NCBI GenBank assembly: GCA_009781725.1
Contig: WQVF01000026.1
Location: forward strand, 1-44,343
From: Defluviitaleaceae bacterium
Lineage (GTDB): Bacteria; Bacillota; Clostridia; Lachnospirales; WQUN01
DNA: 44,343 nucleotides
Direction of reading: 5' to 3'
The position numbers and the translations under genes were made by a program. Position 1 is the stretch's first letter. Each line of letters starts with the position of its first letter. The notes under the pieces are model-generated. The model was given only the letters and a program-made list of their open reading frames with translations. It searched no databases and was not told where the DNA came from. Shown in pieces: positions 32,691 through 42,318 of the stretch.

Positions 32691-33473
32691 TTGAAGCTTT
32701 GTTTTAGTACCCTTGGGTGTCCAGATTGGGATATTATCCAAGTAGCGGAAAAAGGAGCGGCTTACGGCTTCGACGGTGTAGAATTACGCATTAGCGGTAA
32801 CAGACATGTTGACCCTGCACTGACTAAAGATGAACGCAAAAAAATTAAGAAAATGTTTGCCGCTCACAATTTAACAATAGCTATTATCAGTGGGTACACA
32901 TTATTCTGCGGCGATGATGAAATTCTATTGAAAGAAAACGAAGAAGCATTACTGAAAAATATTGAGCTGGCTGCGGATTTGGGTGCCCCTTATTTACGCT
33001 CCTTCCTTGGCGAGAACGGCTGCTTTACCGAAGCCGGAGTGGAAACCCTGCGCCGCGCCTGTGCCAAGGCATATGAATCGGGTGTTACCGTTTTGTTAGA
33101 GATACATGATGCACTTAAGGACGGTAAAATGGCAGCACAACTTGTAAGGCAGGTAAACAGCCTAGGTTTGGCGGTATTGTGGGATATTCATCACAGCCTA
33201 AACAACAAGGAAGCTCCGGAAGAAACCTGGCGGCACGCAGGTAAGTACATTAAACATGTACACATGAAAGACGCCGATGCCAACGATGAAATATGTCTGA
33301 TGGGCGATGGGATTTTGGTCGTAAGGGACGTTGTGCAAACATTAAGCGCAAACGGCTTTGACGGCTTTCTTTCATTTGAATGGGAAAAAACATGGATTCC
33401 CAAGTTACAAGAACCGGAGGTAGCATTGCCTGGTTATGTAGCACATATGAAAAAATTGATGGGAGAGACCTAA
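32691..33473 (+). CDS. Sugar phosphate isomerase/epimerase family protein
   Basis: A 260-residue TIM-barrel protein of the AP-endonuclease-2/xylose isomerase-like family. The metal-binding set is visible: Glu in LLEIHDAL, Asp and His in LWDIHHSLN, His in KHVHMKDAD, and Glu in LSFEWEKTW. It starts with TTG at 32691, supported by GAGGAGG eight bases upstream; no suitable ATG exists nearby. The stop overlaps the next ATG (TAATG), so it is coupled to the DUF6259 gene. It is the first gene of a catabolic run and probably converts a released monosaccharide or its phosphate. Confidence 0.88.
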   Translation: MKLCFSTLGCPDWDIIQVAEKGAAYGFDGVELRISGNRHVDPALTKDERKKIKKMFAAHNLTIAIISGYTLFCGDDEILLKENEEALLKNIELAADLGAPYLRSFLGENGCFTEAGVETLRRACAKAYESGVTVLLEIHDALKDGKMAAQLVRQVNSLGLAVLWDIHHSLNNKEAPEETWRHAGKYIKHVHMKDADANDEICLMGDGILVVRDVVQTLSANGFDGFLSFEWEKTWIPKLQEPEVALPGYVAHMKKLMGET

Positions 33474-35536
33474 TGAAAAATTATGTATTGGAAAGCCCAA
33501 AGCTGCGCATGGAATTTTGTTCGGAAACAGGTGCGTTGGTCGCATTTAAATCCCTGGAGACAGGTTGGGCAATTATCGACCGCCCTCACATCGGGCGGTG
33601 CTTTCGTCTGATGGTGCCCCTTGGCGAAGAAATGCGTAACAATGATGTACTAGGTGAGAAGCAAAAATGCACGTCAATCCAAGCTGAGGAAAACTGCATT
33701 ACCTTCAATTGGAACGGTGTGGAGAGTGAGCGAGGGGGCTTTCATCCTATTAACATTACCATACGCGTTGCCATCGAAGGTAATCAAGCCGTTTACTACA
33801 CAAAAATTGAAAACAACTCCGAATATACAGTGGAGGCAGTCTATTCCCCTTACTTGGGCGATGTGCGTCCTCCTATGGATGGCGATTGGTTCAAGAGCTT
33901 CCATTATGCATATGCCTCAAAAAACGAGCAGAACCTTTGGCCGACCTTCGATAATATCCACGGTTACTTCGGTACCGATTACCCAACGCAAATGCGTGCT
34001 AAGGCACCCAGTTGCCCCTTTTATCTTATGCGGTCGGAAAAGCAAGGCTTGTACGCCGGGGTAAAAGCCCACAGCTTCGAGCCTGTTGCTTGGGCCATTG
34101 AACTTAGGCCAGGATACGAAACCCATATTAATCATATGCGCCCCAAAACAGACGATATCGCTGGCAAGCCTGTGCATACACCCTTTGCAGCCATTCATAT
34201 GCCTTATATCCTAGCCGGGGAAACTAGGGACCTGACACCCATCGCCCTTGAGCCCTACACAGGCGGATGGCAAAAAGCCGCGGATATTTATAGGCAGTGG
34301 CGTGATTCTTGGTTTAGGCAAGACCCACCTCCCATATGGTCGAAAGACCCTCACTCCTGGCAGCAACTGCATATTAACGGACCGGAGGACGAGTTGCGTT
34401 TGCGCTTTACCGAGCTGCCTAAAGTGGCGGAAGAATGTAAGTCACATGGCGTTGATATAATCCAATTGGTTGGCTGGAACGATGGCGGTCAAGACCAGGG
34501 CAACCCCTCCCATGACCCTGACCCTCGCTTGGGCACATGGGACGAGCTGAAAAACGCCATTGAGGAATGTCATAAAATCGGCGTTAAAATAATCCTCTTC
34601 ACCAAATTTACCTGGGCAGATAGAGCAACAGATTGGTTCCGCAAGGAGCTTAAAAATTGCGCTATCACCGACCCATATGGGGATTATTATCTGTACTCAG
34701 GTTATCAATACTTTACCCCAGCCCAATTATTGGACTTGAACACAAAGCGACTTATCCCCATGTGCTTCAATTCGGAAGCCTACATGGAGGTATGTGAAAA
34801 GGAATTTAAAAAGGTATTGGACTTAGGCGCAGCGGGTATGCTTTATGACGAAGCTCAGCATCATTACCCTACGTGGTTATGCTTTAACACTGACCATGGC
34901 CACCGTTACGGAGAGCCCACTTATTCCAACGATATTGGTTTTATTCGTCGGTTGGTGAAGAAATTCGATGTTTCCCAGGACTTTTTAATCGCCGGAGAAG
35001 CAAGCTACGATTGGGAAAGGGAGGTGTACCAGCTTTCCTATCATCGTTCCGAATGGCCTGACCATGTACCTCTGAGTCGTTATCTGACCCCTAGAGCCCT
35101 GTTTATGACGGCGGTTACGGGTTTTAATGACCGCAATATGATTAACCAATGTCTAATGTTTAACTACATTATCAGCTACGAGCCCTACAATTTTAAAGGC
35201 AAGCTAGGGGACTACCCCGAAACTGTGGAATACGGCAAAAAAATGGACGCTCTCCGTACCGAGTACAGGAAATGGTTCTGGGATGGGGAATACCGCGATA
35301 CTTGTGATGCGGCCTGCACAGACAAAGACGGGAATACTCACCCAACTTATTCCGTATTCAAAGCTGAGGATGGAACCTTGGGTGCGGTCATATCCAACTA
35401 CACCGATGAATCCGTAACCGTAACGCTGAAAGCAAAGCAAAACTTCACAAAATACCGTGCTATCGACGTGTCCCAGTGGAAGGACGCAAATGCCGATATA
35501 GAGATTGCTCCTCGTTCGGCGGTAATAGTAATATAA
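33473..35536 (+). CDS. DUF6259-type glycoside hydrolase-like protein
   Basis: A 687-residue protein without signal peptide. The N-terminal about 270 residues are beta-rich (ESPKLRMEFCSETGALVAFKS opens the sandwich). The central part is an (alpha/beta)8-like barrel with IIQLVGWNDGGQDQ, IGVKIILFTKFTWAD and a conserved-looking AAGMLYDEAQHH; the Asp in YDE is a candidate catalytic residue. The C-terminal about 90 residues form a beta domain. This architecture matches the DUF6259 family seen in clostridial and Bacteroidetes polysaccharide loci, for which no substrate is firmly assigned. The ATG at 33473 is inside the TAA of the isomerase; a longer frame from 33380 overlaps that gene and is rejected. 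Confidence 0.82.
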   Translation: MKNYVLESPKLRMEFCSETGALVAFKSLETGWAIIDRPHIGRCFRLMVPLGEEMRNNDVLGEKQKCTSIQAEENCITFNWNGVESERGGFHPINITIRVAIEGNQAVYYTKIENNSEYTVEAVYSPYLGDVRPPMDGDWFKSFHYAYASKNEQNLWPTFDNIHGYFGTDYPTQMRAKAPSCPFYLMRSEKQGLYAGVKAHSFEPVAWAIELRPGYETHINHMRPKTDDIAGKPVHTPFAAIHMPYILAGETRDLTPIALEPYTGGWQKAADIYRQWRDSWFRQDPPPIWSKDPHSWQQLHINGPEDELRLRFTELPKVAEECKSHGVDIIQLVGWNDGGQDQGNPSHDPDPRLGTWDELKNAIEECHKIGVKIILFTKFTWADRATDWFRKELKNCAITDPYGDYYLYSGYQYFTPAQLLDLNTKRLIPMCFNSEAYMEVCEKEFKKVLDLGAAGMLYDEAQHHYPTWLCFNTDHGHRYGEPTYSNDIGFIRRLVKKFDVSQDFLIAGEASYDWEREVYQLSYHRSEWPDHVPLSRYLTPRALFMTAVTGFNDRNMINQCLMFNYIISYEPYNFKGKLGDYPETVEYGKKMDALRTEYRKWFWDGEYRDTCDAACTDKDGNTHPTYSVFKAEDGTLGAVISNYTDESVTVTLKAKQNFTKYRAIDVSQWKDANADIEIAPRSAVIVI

Positions 35537-35540
35537 AGCC

Positions 35541-35645
35541 CGTCAGCCCGGAATCCCTTTAGTCTTTCGACAATGATAATGGGATTCCGGATTAAATCCG
35601 GTATGACGAGCCTTGAAATTACGGCATTCTTAACGAGACAGCCCC
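35541..35645. repeat. Repeat with GTCA/GGATTCCGG palindrome and TTAACGAGACAGCCCC end
   Basis: The inverted pair CGTCAGCCCGGAATCCC (35541-35557) and GGGATTCCGG...TATGACG (35581-35607) resembles the GTCATTCCGGA type. The right edge TTAACGAGACAGCCCC (35630-35645) matches one end of the element at 2566-2748. No matching left end is visible, so this is a solo or truncated copy. Confidence 0.6.
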
Positions 35646-35681
35646 TTGAAAGGATTTTATATAGGATTGGAGACTATAATC

Positions 35682-36812
35682 ATGAAAATTAATATAGCTG
35701 TTGTAGGTTTAGGTTTTGGCGGAGCGTTTGCAAAAATTTTTCGTCAACACCCAGACGTAGGTATCGTGGGTGTATATGACACTAACCCGGCACTTATGAA
35801 GGAAATCGCAGTCAACTTAAATATAGACAAAACCTATACATCTTTTGAGGAAATACTAAAAGACGATGAAATCGACGCGGTGCACCTAGTCACTCCAATC
35901 CCCCTCCATGAGGAACAAACCGTGGCGGTACTAGAGGCGGGTAAGCATTGTGCCTGTACTGTGCCAATGGCCATATCATTGGAAGGAATCCGCCGGATTA
36001 CCCAAGCTGTCAAAGCTTCTGGTAAAAATTACATGATGATGGAAACCACCATGTATACCTACCAATATTTTTATATCCGTAACATGATTGATAGAGGGGA
36101 GCTGGGGTGCATTCAATTTATGCGGGGCAGCCATTATCAGGATATGCGTGGTTGGCCGGATTATTGGATGGGCCTGCCCCCTATGTACTACGGCACCCAT
36201 GCCATCGGACCGATGGTCGGCCTGTCCGGCTCCCGGATTAAAAAGGTCTTTTGTTTTGGCTCGGGAGAAATGGAGGCAGTGCTTCACAAGCAGTATGGCA
36301 ACCCTTTTCCTGTGCAAAGCGCGTTGTTTGAGTTTGAAAACGGCTTAAAAGGCGAGGCAACCCGTTCATTATTTGAGGTAGCCCGGGAATATCAAGAGGG
36401 CTTACACATCTACGGCAGCAAGGCCAGCTTTGAATGGGGCTTTAAGGACAAGGATGACCCCTATATAACTGTATTCGAAGATGTAGAAATGAAAGGGCGG
36501 GGAAAGCGAGTGGTTTCGAACACGGTAGAAATGCCAAATTATGCGGATATATTGCCAGAGGAAATTCGTCGCTTTACTGTGGGGGATGACAGGTTTGACC
36601 CCCTTGACCCCGTGTTCTCCCTTTCAAAAGGCAAAGGGTGGGGACATCATGGCTCCCATCCTCATATGGTACATGAGTTTTTACGTAGCATCGCGGAAAA
36701 TCGCAAGCCTTGGATTGATGAAATTTTAGGCGGCAATATCACAGCCGCAGGCATTTGTGCGCATCAATCAGCCATGGCAGGGGGTGCGATAATCGCAATA
36801 CCTGTATTTTAA
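35682..36812 (+). CDS. Gfo/Idh/MocA family oxidoreductase with variant active-site motif
   Basis: A 376-residue NAD(P)-dependent sugar or inositol oxidoreductase. The Rossmann domain opens VVGLGFGGAF. At the usual EKP active-site position the sequence reads CACTVPMAIS, so the catalytic Lys is replaced by Val. The C-terminal domain carries YYGTHAIGPM, with the conserved His, and GEATRSLFEVAREY. TVP versions are, to my knowledge, a recognised Firmicute subgroup, but they are atypical for dehydrogenation. The ATG at 35682 has a TTGGAGA site about ten bases upstream; the longer frame from 35646 lacks one. It lies between the glycosidase-like and kinase genes, on the same strand. Confidence 0.88.
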   Translation: MKINIAVVGLGFGGAFAKIFRQHPDVGIVGVYDTNPALMKEIAVNLNIDKTYTSFEEILKDDEIDAVHLVTPIPLHEEQTVAVLEAGKHCACTVPMAISLEGIRRITQAVKASGKNYMMMETTMYTYQYFYIRNMIDRGELGCIQFMRGSHYQDMRGWPDYWMGLPPMYYGTHAIGPMVGLSGSRIKKVFCFGSGEMEAVLHKQYGNPFPVQSALFEFENGLKGEATRSLFEVAREYQEGLHIYGSKASFEWGFKDKDDPYITVFEDVEMKGRGKRVVSNTVEMPNYADILPEEIRRFTVGDDRFDPLDPVFSLSKGKGWGHHGSHPHMVHEFLRSIAENRKPWIDEILGGNITAAGICAHQSAMAGGAIIAIPVF

Positions 36813-36964
36813 GGAAATGCTGGAAGCGCGCAAGGCTGAGTTGCCATAGTACTGGTTTTGATGATTCTGACAAAAGCGGTCGTTTATATTTTGAGTGATT
36901 TTGCAATTATTCTTTCATATATTGAAGTATGCTTAGCATTTTGCGAGACATAAGAGGTGTTATT

Positions 36965-37948
36965 ATGAGATATTTCCTAGGACTGGATGGAGGCGGCACC
37001 AAAACCCATGTGTTGTTTTACGACGCAAAAGACGGGGTCATGGACTTGATTACCGGAGCGGCCAGTAATTATGAGAATATGGCGGGTGGTTATGCTGAGC
37101 TGGCGATTGTTCTAAAAGATATGATTATCCCCTTCCTTGCCCGCCGGGGTGTTAGTCCCGCGGATATAGATAGTGCGGCTTTTGGCATGGGCGGCGTGGA
37201 TTCCGTGAAGCAGCACGACGAAATTACAAAAATCCTGACAGGATTGGGATTTGGTAAGTTTGTGCTCAGTAACGATGCATATTTGGGTGTAAAGGCGGGG
37301 ACCTCGCGAGGTTTTGGTATTTCTTGTGTCGGCGGCTCGGGTTACTCCGTCGTAGGAGTTGGCACCTGTGGCAAAATGCTGCAAGTGGGAGGCATGGGGC
37401 AAGTCACCGGGGATAGGGGAGGCGCATTTTGGTTGGTGCCGGAGGCGATTCGTTATGCCCATGGACAGTTGTTCCGGCGTTTCCCTGCTTCACTTATGAC
37501 ACCGGCCATCGTGGAATTATTGGGTAAGCCTAAGCCCGTTGATTTTATGGAGGCTCTGCATGAGCAATATTTTAACGGCGACGAAAAGGCCTTTACATTG
37601 GCTGTGTGTAAAATAATTTTTAGCGCGGCCAACCAACAAGACACGGCGGCTGTTGCCTTGTTGGAGCAATCCGGTCAAGCCTATGGGGAAAGCATTTTAG
37701 GGATACTCGATAACCTAACCTTTGACGGCGCACCAGAGATTGTGCTGACTGGCTCACTTTTTCAAAAATATCCTGACTCCCCCATAGTCACCCGGCTATG
37801 TTCATTTCTAACAGAAAATTACGCCAAGCCCTTTACAACACATGTACTTGATGCACCAAGCGTTTTAGGGGCTTTATTTTGGGCAATGGGAGATATTTCA
37901 ACACCAGAACGTATGAGATTAAGAAAAATGATAGAGGAGCACATATAA
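36965..37948 (+). CDS. BadF/BcrA-type ATPase, likely N-acetylglucosamine- or sugar-kinase
   Basis: A 327-residue ASKHA-fold protein of the BadF/BadG/BcrA/BcrD family. FLGLDGGGTKTHVL is the phosphate-binding start. GDRGGAFWLV corresponds to the GDEGSAYW motif of GlcNAc kinases. FGMGGVDS and EIVLTGSLFQK complete the ATP-binding cleft. The N-acetylglucosamine kinases of this family phosphorylate amino sugars, so this may be the sugar kinase of the locus; the substrate is inferred only. The ATG at 36965 follows AGAGGTG; the frame from 36929 is longer but has no site. The stop abuts the next ATG with no gap. Confidence 0.85.
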   Translation: MRYFLGLDGGGTKTHVLFYDAKDGVMDLITGAASNYENMAGGYAELAIVLKDMIIPFLARRGVSPADIDSAAFGMGGVDSVKQHDEITKILTGLGFGKFVLSNDAYLGVKAGTSRGFGISCVGGSGYSVVGVGTCGKMLQVGGMGQVTGDRGGAFWLVPEAIRYAHGQLFRRFPASLMTPAIVELLGKPKPVDFMEALHEQYFNGDEKAFTLAVCKIIFSAANQQDTAAVALLEQSGQAYGESILGILDNLTFDGAPEIVLTGSLFQKYPDSPIVTRLCSFLTENYAKPFTTHVLDAPSVLGALFWAMGDISTPERMRLRKMIEEHI

Positions 37949-40192
37949 ATGAAACCATACCTCCAATTTGACCAACCGGAAAAAAACAGTGCCCTTGATT
38001 TTTCTCATCTAAACTGCCATGAGGCGGGCACCAAGGGATTTGTTAAGTCAAAAAACGGCCAACTGGTATTCGAAAATGGTGAGCGGGTGCGCTTCTTTGG
38101 TGTTAATCTTGGGCACACTGCCGCCCTTTGCTCCCATGAAGAAGCCGAAAAAACCGCCGAAGATTTATTACGCTGTGGTGTTAACATGGTGCGCATTCAC
38201 CATGTAGATGGCAATTACCCGGCGGCATTGCTCACTTACAAGGACACATCTCAAGAGCTTAATACCGAATATTTTGACCGGCTGGATTATCTTGCGTATC
38301 AGTTAAAAATCCGGGGTATATATCTTCACATCGATCTATGTACCAGGCGTACGTACCTGCCCGGTGACGGTTTTAGCGAGGAAGAAATCAAACAGCTAAT
38401 TCATTTCATAAAGTCAGTACAGCACTACGACAGGCGTATCATCGACTTGCAAAAAAAATTCATACGGGATTATCTGTATCATCTAAACCCCTACACGGGC
38501 CTGCGGTACATCGATGACCCCGCTGTGGCAATCGTCCAATACATCAACGAAAATGCAATTTTTTGGGATAATCCAGGCACCCGCCCAGAAATTTTCGCCA
38601 AGGCCCTTGATAATCGTTTTAACGCATGGCTCCTAGAGAAATACGGCACACGGGAAGCCCTTGACGTCGCATGGACCAATGACAAAGGAGAGAACGCACT
38701 GGGCCCAGACGAAGACCCGGCAGATGGAACGGTGATTCGCCCGACATTAGGTAACTGGAAGGAACCTCGGGCGGATTTTAGCGCGGACTACACAGGGACG
38801 GAAAGTACTGCCAGACATACAGACCACATGGCATTTTTGACTGACACCCAAGAGCGTACTGTAGACGAAATCCTTCACTACTTCGATGAGCTAGGCGTAA
38901 AATGTGTGCGGAATTATTCTAACCTGCCCAATGGCCCGGCGGATTTGCGTCTGATAGCCAAAGGCGATATTACCGAGCACAACGCCTATTGGAATCACCC
39001 CCAAGGGGGGTTCATGCCCCCAGTGCGCTTTCACATGACGGAAATGGTCAAAACAGACATTACCAAACCCGGCATTGATTTTGAAAATCACACTGCTGCT
39101 GCCGTTTGCACAGGTGCGGTAGCGGGCAAGCCTTTTTTGGTGTCGGAGTGGTGCCCCTGTTATCCCACAGCCTTCCGCGCAGACCAGCTAATGCAAACTG
39201 CTTGCTATGGTGCGTTTCAAGATTGGGATGGGCTGTTATTGTTTGCCTATACCCAGCCTAAACCGGGAGAAACACCTATCCGCAGCTTCTTCGATTTACG
39301 GTCTGATCCCGCTGTATGGAGTTTTGTGGGGCAAGCCGCGTCTATCTTCCGAGGCGGCTTGGTATCCCCAGGCAAAAATCTGGTGGAGGTTGGCCTGACT
39401 GTTGACGATTGTATGCACTGTCCGGAGGATTATGGCGTGCGCCCACGTGATGCATTCTATGTTTCCCGTATGCGGATGAGCATAATGGAAAATGGAGTCT
39501 ATAACGGCAATGCCGATGCGGTGTTAGGCTCCGGTCACTTACCCACGGGAGATTACACCGGTAGTAAGCACGCCCTTTTATACAGCACAACGCCCTATGT
39601 CAACGGCTTCCAGAAAGAGCAGGCATTAGATTTTTGGCGAAAATCCCAGGTAAATGGCAATACCCATCTATATGGCAACGGCTACAAGGATTTTCAGCAG
39701 GCAATGGGGGAGTGGGGGCTAATCCCCGAGGGTTGCGGCTATGTAGACGGCGCAGTTATCACCGATACTAAGGAAATTAATTTTGATTACACAGGTGGTG
39801 TTTTCAATGTAACAGCCCCCACCTTCCGTTTCTTGGCAGGCTACTTGCCTGCCGACACTAAATGGGGCGGATTTCAAATAATCCACACAAATAAAAAAGC
39901 CGCCCTGCTTCTTTTTGCCTTGGACGGCCTATCGGTGGATGAAAGTAATGATTTATTACTGACATTGATGGGAAATGCGGCAAATTCCGGCATGGATTGG
40001 GATGGCGATACTTTACTTACCCCAGGGGAGGGTCCAGTGCTATACGATGATATCCAAGGTGAAATCATCTTACCCAGAGGCTACAAGCTATATGCTCTGG
40101 CCCCGGATGGCAAAGCATCGGAGTGTGCCGCCGAAAACGGTAAATTCCGTTTAGCCAAGCATATTCATTATAAAATTGTACGAGAAATCTAG
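37949..40192 (+). CDS. Clan GH-A glycoside hydrolase (GH5-like)
   Basis: A 747-residue cytoplasmic glycosidase. The barrel segment begins FFGVNLGHTAAL, then GVNMVRIHHVDG. The acid/base is predicted as Glu201 in QYINENAIFW, and the nucleophile as Glu400 in FLVSEWCP. The C-terminal third (about 450-747) is a beta-sandwich region. The family is not one I can fix to a number; GH5-like is the closest guess. The start directly follows the kinase stop, with GAGGAG upstream, so it is the last gene of the run from 32691. No signal peptide is present. Confidence 0.82.
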   Translation: MKPYLQFDQPEKNSALDFSHLNCHEAGTKGFVKSKNGQLVFENGERVRFFGVNLGHTAALCSHEEAEKTAEDLLRCGVNMVRIHHVDGNYPAALLTYKDTSQELNTEYFDRLDYLAYQLKIRGIYLHIDLCTRRTYLPGDGFSEEEIKQLIHFIKSVQHYDRRIIDLQKKFIRDYLYHLNPYTGLRYIDDPAVAIVQYINENAIFWDNPGTRPEIFAKALDNRFNAWLLEKYGTREALDVAWTNDKGENALGPDEDPADGTVIRPTLGNWKEPRADFSADYTGTESTARHTDHMAFLTDTQERTVDEILHYFDELGVKCVRNYSNLPNGPADLRLIAKGDITEHNAYWNHPQGGFMPPVRFHMTEMVKTDITKPGIDFENHTAAAVCTGAVAGKPFLVSEWCPCYPTAFRADQLMQTACYGAFQDWDGLLLFAYTQPKPGETPIRSFFDLRSDPAVWSFVGQAASIFRGGLVSPGKNLVEVGLTVDDCMHCPEDYGVRPRDAFYVSRMRMSIMENGVYNGNADAVLGSGHLPTGDYTGSKHALLYSTTPYVNGFQKEQALDFWRKSQVNGNTHLYGNGYKDFQQAMGEWGLIPEGCGYVDGAVITDTKEINFDYTGGVFNVTAPTFRFLAGYLPADTKWGGFQIIHTNKKAALLLFALDGLSVDESNDLLLTLMGNAANSGMDWDGDTLLTPGEGPVLYDDIQGEIILPRGYKLYALAPDGKASECAAENGKFRLAKHIHYKIVREI

Positions 40193-40197
40193 TCATC

Positions 40198-40224
40198 GTC
40201 ATTGCGGGCTTGACCCGCAATCCC
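40198..40224. terminator. Hairpin between convergent genes
   Basis: ATTGCGGG-CTTGA-CCCGCAAT, a compact hairpin of the GTCATTGCGGG type lying between the glycosidase stop and the AraC regulator stop. It has no T-run, so termination is only inferred from its position. Confidence 0.45.
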
Positions 40225-40228
40225 CTCA

Positions 40229-42115
40229 TCATTGCTTGCTTTCCTTTTCCACACTTTTCTGATAATTACTGGGCAGCATTCCGCCGTATCTCACAAACAG
40301 CCGTGCCAATATATCCTTGTTGCAGCCTACCTGCTCGGCTACGTCTTTTAGCTTGCGGTTGGGGTTTTCTTGCAATAGCTCACAGGCCTTTTCATATCTG
40401 GTCTGGTTTAGGTAATCCTTAAAATTGTTGCCCACCACGTCCTTAAACAGCATAGATACATAATTTTTTGTCAAATTCAAATGGTCAGCTAAATCCAAGA
40501 GGCTGATATCTTTAACATAGTTTTCTTTTATGAATTGAATCATCTTTTCCTTAATCGCAGGGTCCAATTTTTTCTTTGGTTTTTCTGCATCTTGTTTTGA
40601 AGGGATAGGCTCATCCATACAGATAACCTTTGCGCCATGCTTGGACCCGTCACGTAAGCGTTTTTGCGCTTTCATATAAGAAGCGGAAATTTCCGTAAGA
40701 CTTGTTACTGGTGTACCGATTGCGGCGGTAAAGTCTAATTTATGCTCGGATTCGGCGAGTAATAGAGCATCCTCCAGCTGTCCGGCAAGGCCGTTAATGT
40801 CTTCGGTTGCCAGTAGCAATGCCCGCATATCAAAAGAAATGTCCACATTCTTGGAAAAGGGGTGGGTATTAATAATGGGGGCGAGATATTGCTCAATTTT
40901 TTGCTGGAACAGGTACATCATATTTTGCGGCAAGTCAAAATCGTCATCTGATTTGTTATGTTTTAACACAATCGCTACGTAGGATTTGTTATTTTTAGGG
41001 ATAAACTTCTCCATATTGGTGTGACCGACGGGCTTGTTGCTCAGCAAATCCAAAAAGAACATACGCTCCGCCCATTCATTATTACGGGATATTTCATCGG
41101 ACATACTCTCCATGGATTGATGAATGGAAAGCATGGCGTTTTTAATATAGTCAAATTCATCACCGGCATAATTGCTGCCTGATATTTCAAGCAGTTCTCT
41201 AATTGGCAGGTGCATACGCTTTGTCAGCTGTATCATCAATAAAATTACACCGGCTAACGTAAAAACCCCGAGAAATAAAATACCCCAAAATGTGGAGGTA
41301 ATCATACTTGGGGTTTCAGTTAAATACAAAAACCTAAAGCCCGGCACTGTAGATTGTACGGAATAGGAGGTTATACGGGGCAATGACTGTCCAGTGTCCG
41401 CTTCCAATATTGCTTCTTTGGAAAAACAGCCGCTGTACGCAACCAGTTCGTCTCGCAAAAACACCGCAAATCCGCTGGTATTACGTAGTATGTCCTGGGA
41501 AAAAAACTGATTTTCGGTATACGAAACAAAAACATAAATCGGGTTGTTGAAAGCCATGGGAATTGGCTCGTACCTTACGATAATGTACTCCCGACCTTCA
41601 TTCCCATCCACGGCAATAAAAGCAGTTTGGCTGTGAAAAGCGCGCTCAAAGCTGTCAAGTAAAGTATCAAGCCGGGCTTGTGTCAGGTTAAACTGATTCA
41701 AAAATGTTGGCGTGAACCCTACGCCATCCACCCGGATTACATATTCATCCCGGAAAGTGGAGATAGCAACGGCGTTTTTTACCACGGGAGATATGATATT
41801 CACTGTCCTAAAATAGTTAAACAACTGTAAACGATTAAAATGCAAGGGTTGCTGTTGCTCTCCATGGGTCATATAGCGGATTGTATGGTCAGAAATTGCC
41901 ACGAGACGGGCAAGCTGAACACTGCTTTCAAGCCGTGTATCGGTATGCTCGCCTAGTTGACGGCTATTGGTTTGTATTTGTTCATCAAAGATTGTACGGT
42001 TAGTCCGCGTATTAATAACAAGAAACATTATCATAATAGATAAAACAAAAACAGTAGTAACGGACAATAGCACAACCAACATTTTCTTGTAATATCTCAC
42101 AATATATCGCCTCAT
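40229..42115 (-). CDS. Membrane-bound AraC-family transcriptional regulator
   Basis: A 628-residue protein with a transmembrane helix near the N-terminus (about 12-34). An extracellular sensor region (about 35-265) follows; it may be Cache-like. A second hydrophobic segment (ILFLGVFTLAGVILLMIQLTKRMH) leads into the cytoplasm. The C-terminal AraC helix-turn-helix includes ISLLDLADHLNLTKNYVSMLFKDVVGNNFKDYLNQ and the second unit KLKDVAEQVGCNKDILARLFVRYGGMLPSNYQ. Two-transmembrane AraC proteins are typical next to sugar importers of this class. It is divergent from the importer at 42319 and probably controls it, possibly together with the run from 32691. The ATG at 42115 is kept as the start. Confidence 0.88.
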   Translation of the reverse strand: MRRYIVRYYKKMLVVLLSVTTVFVLSIMIMFLVINTRTNRTIFDEQIQTNSRQLGEHTDTRLESSVQLARLVAISDHTIRYMTHGEQQQPLHFNRLQLFNYFRTVNIISPVVKNAVAISTFRDEYVIRVDGVGFTPTFLNQFNLTQARLDTLLDSFERAFHSQTAFIAVDGNEGREYIIVRYEPIPMAFNNPIYVFVSYTENQFFSQDILRNTSGFAVFLRDELVAYSGCFSKEAILEADTGQSLPRITSYSVQSTVPGFRFLYLTETPSMITSTFWGILFLGVFTLAGVILLMIQLTKRMHLPIRELLEISGSNYAGDEFDYIKNAMLSIHQSMESMSDEISRNNEWAERMFFLDLLSNKPVGHTNMEKFIPKNNKSYVAIVLKHNKSDDDFDLPQNMMYLFQQKIEQYLAPIINTHPFSKNVDISFDMRALLLATEDINGLAGQLEDALLLAESEHKLDFTAAIGTPVTSLTEISASYMKAQKRLRDGSKHGAKVICMDEPIPSKQDAEKPKKKLDPAIKEKMIQFIKENYVKDISLLDLADHLNLTKNYVSMLFKDVVGNNFKDYLNQTRYEKACELLQENPNRKLKDVAEQVGCNKDILARLFVRYGGMLPSNYQKSVEKESKQ

Positions 42116-42318
42116 TTATGGGGCTCCGCCCAACTAATGAATGTAAAAATAATAACGTATTACAACTGTTTTTGGAAGCGTGAATTGTACTCTTTTACCA
42201 TGTTCGTAAAAAACATGGCAGTAAAAAGTATGATAATTATGCAAATCATAAGAAATCAATCTTTAAAAAATACGCTTTGTTGGGTAGTATGCGTAAAAAG
42301 TGCGGAAGGGCGTTTCGT

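Noticed and set aside
36853..36867. A 15-base match (ACTGGTTTTGATGAT) to the reverse strand near 11367-11381
   Set aside because: In a 44-kb window a 15-base match on either strand is expected about once or twice by chance, and the flanks differ.
42116..42318. Promoter for the second importer
   Set aside because: Several weak AT-rich boxes are present, but none with a good -35 and -10 pair, so no call is made.
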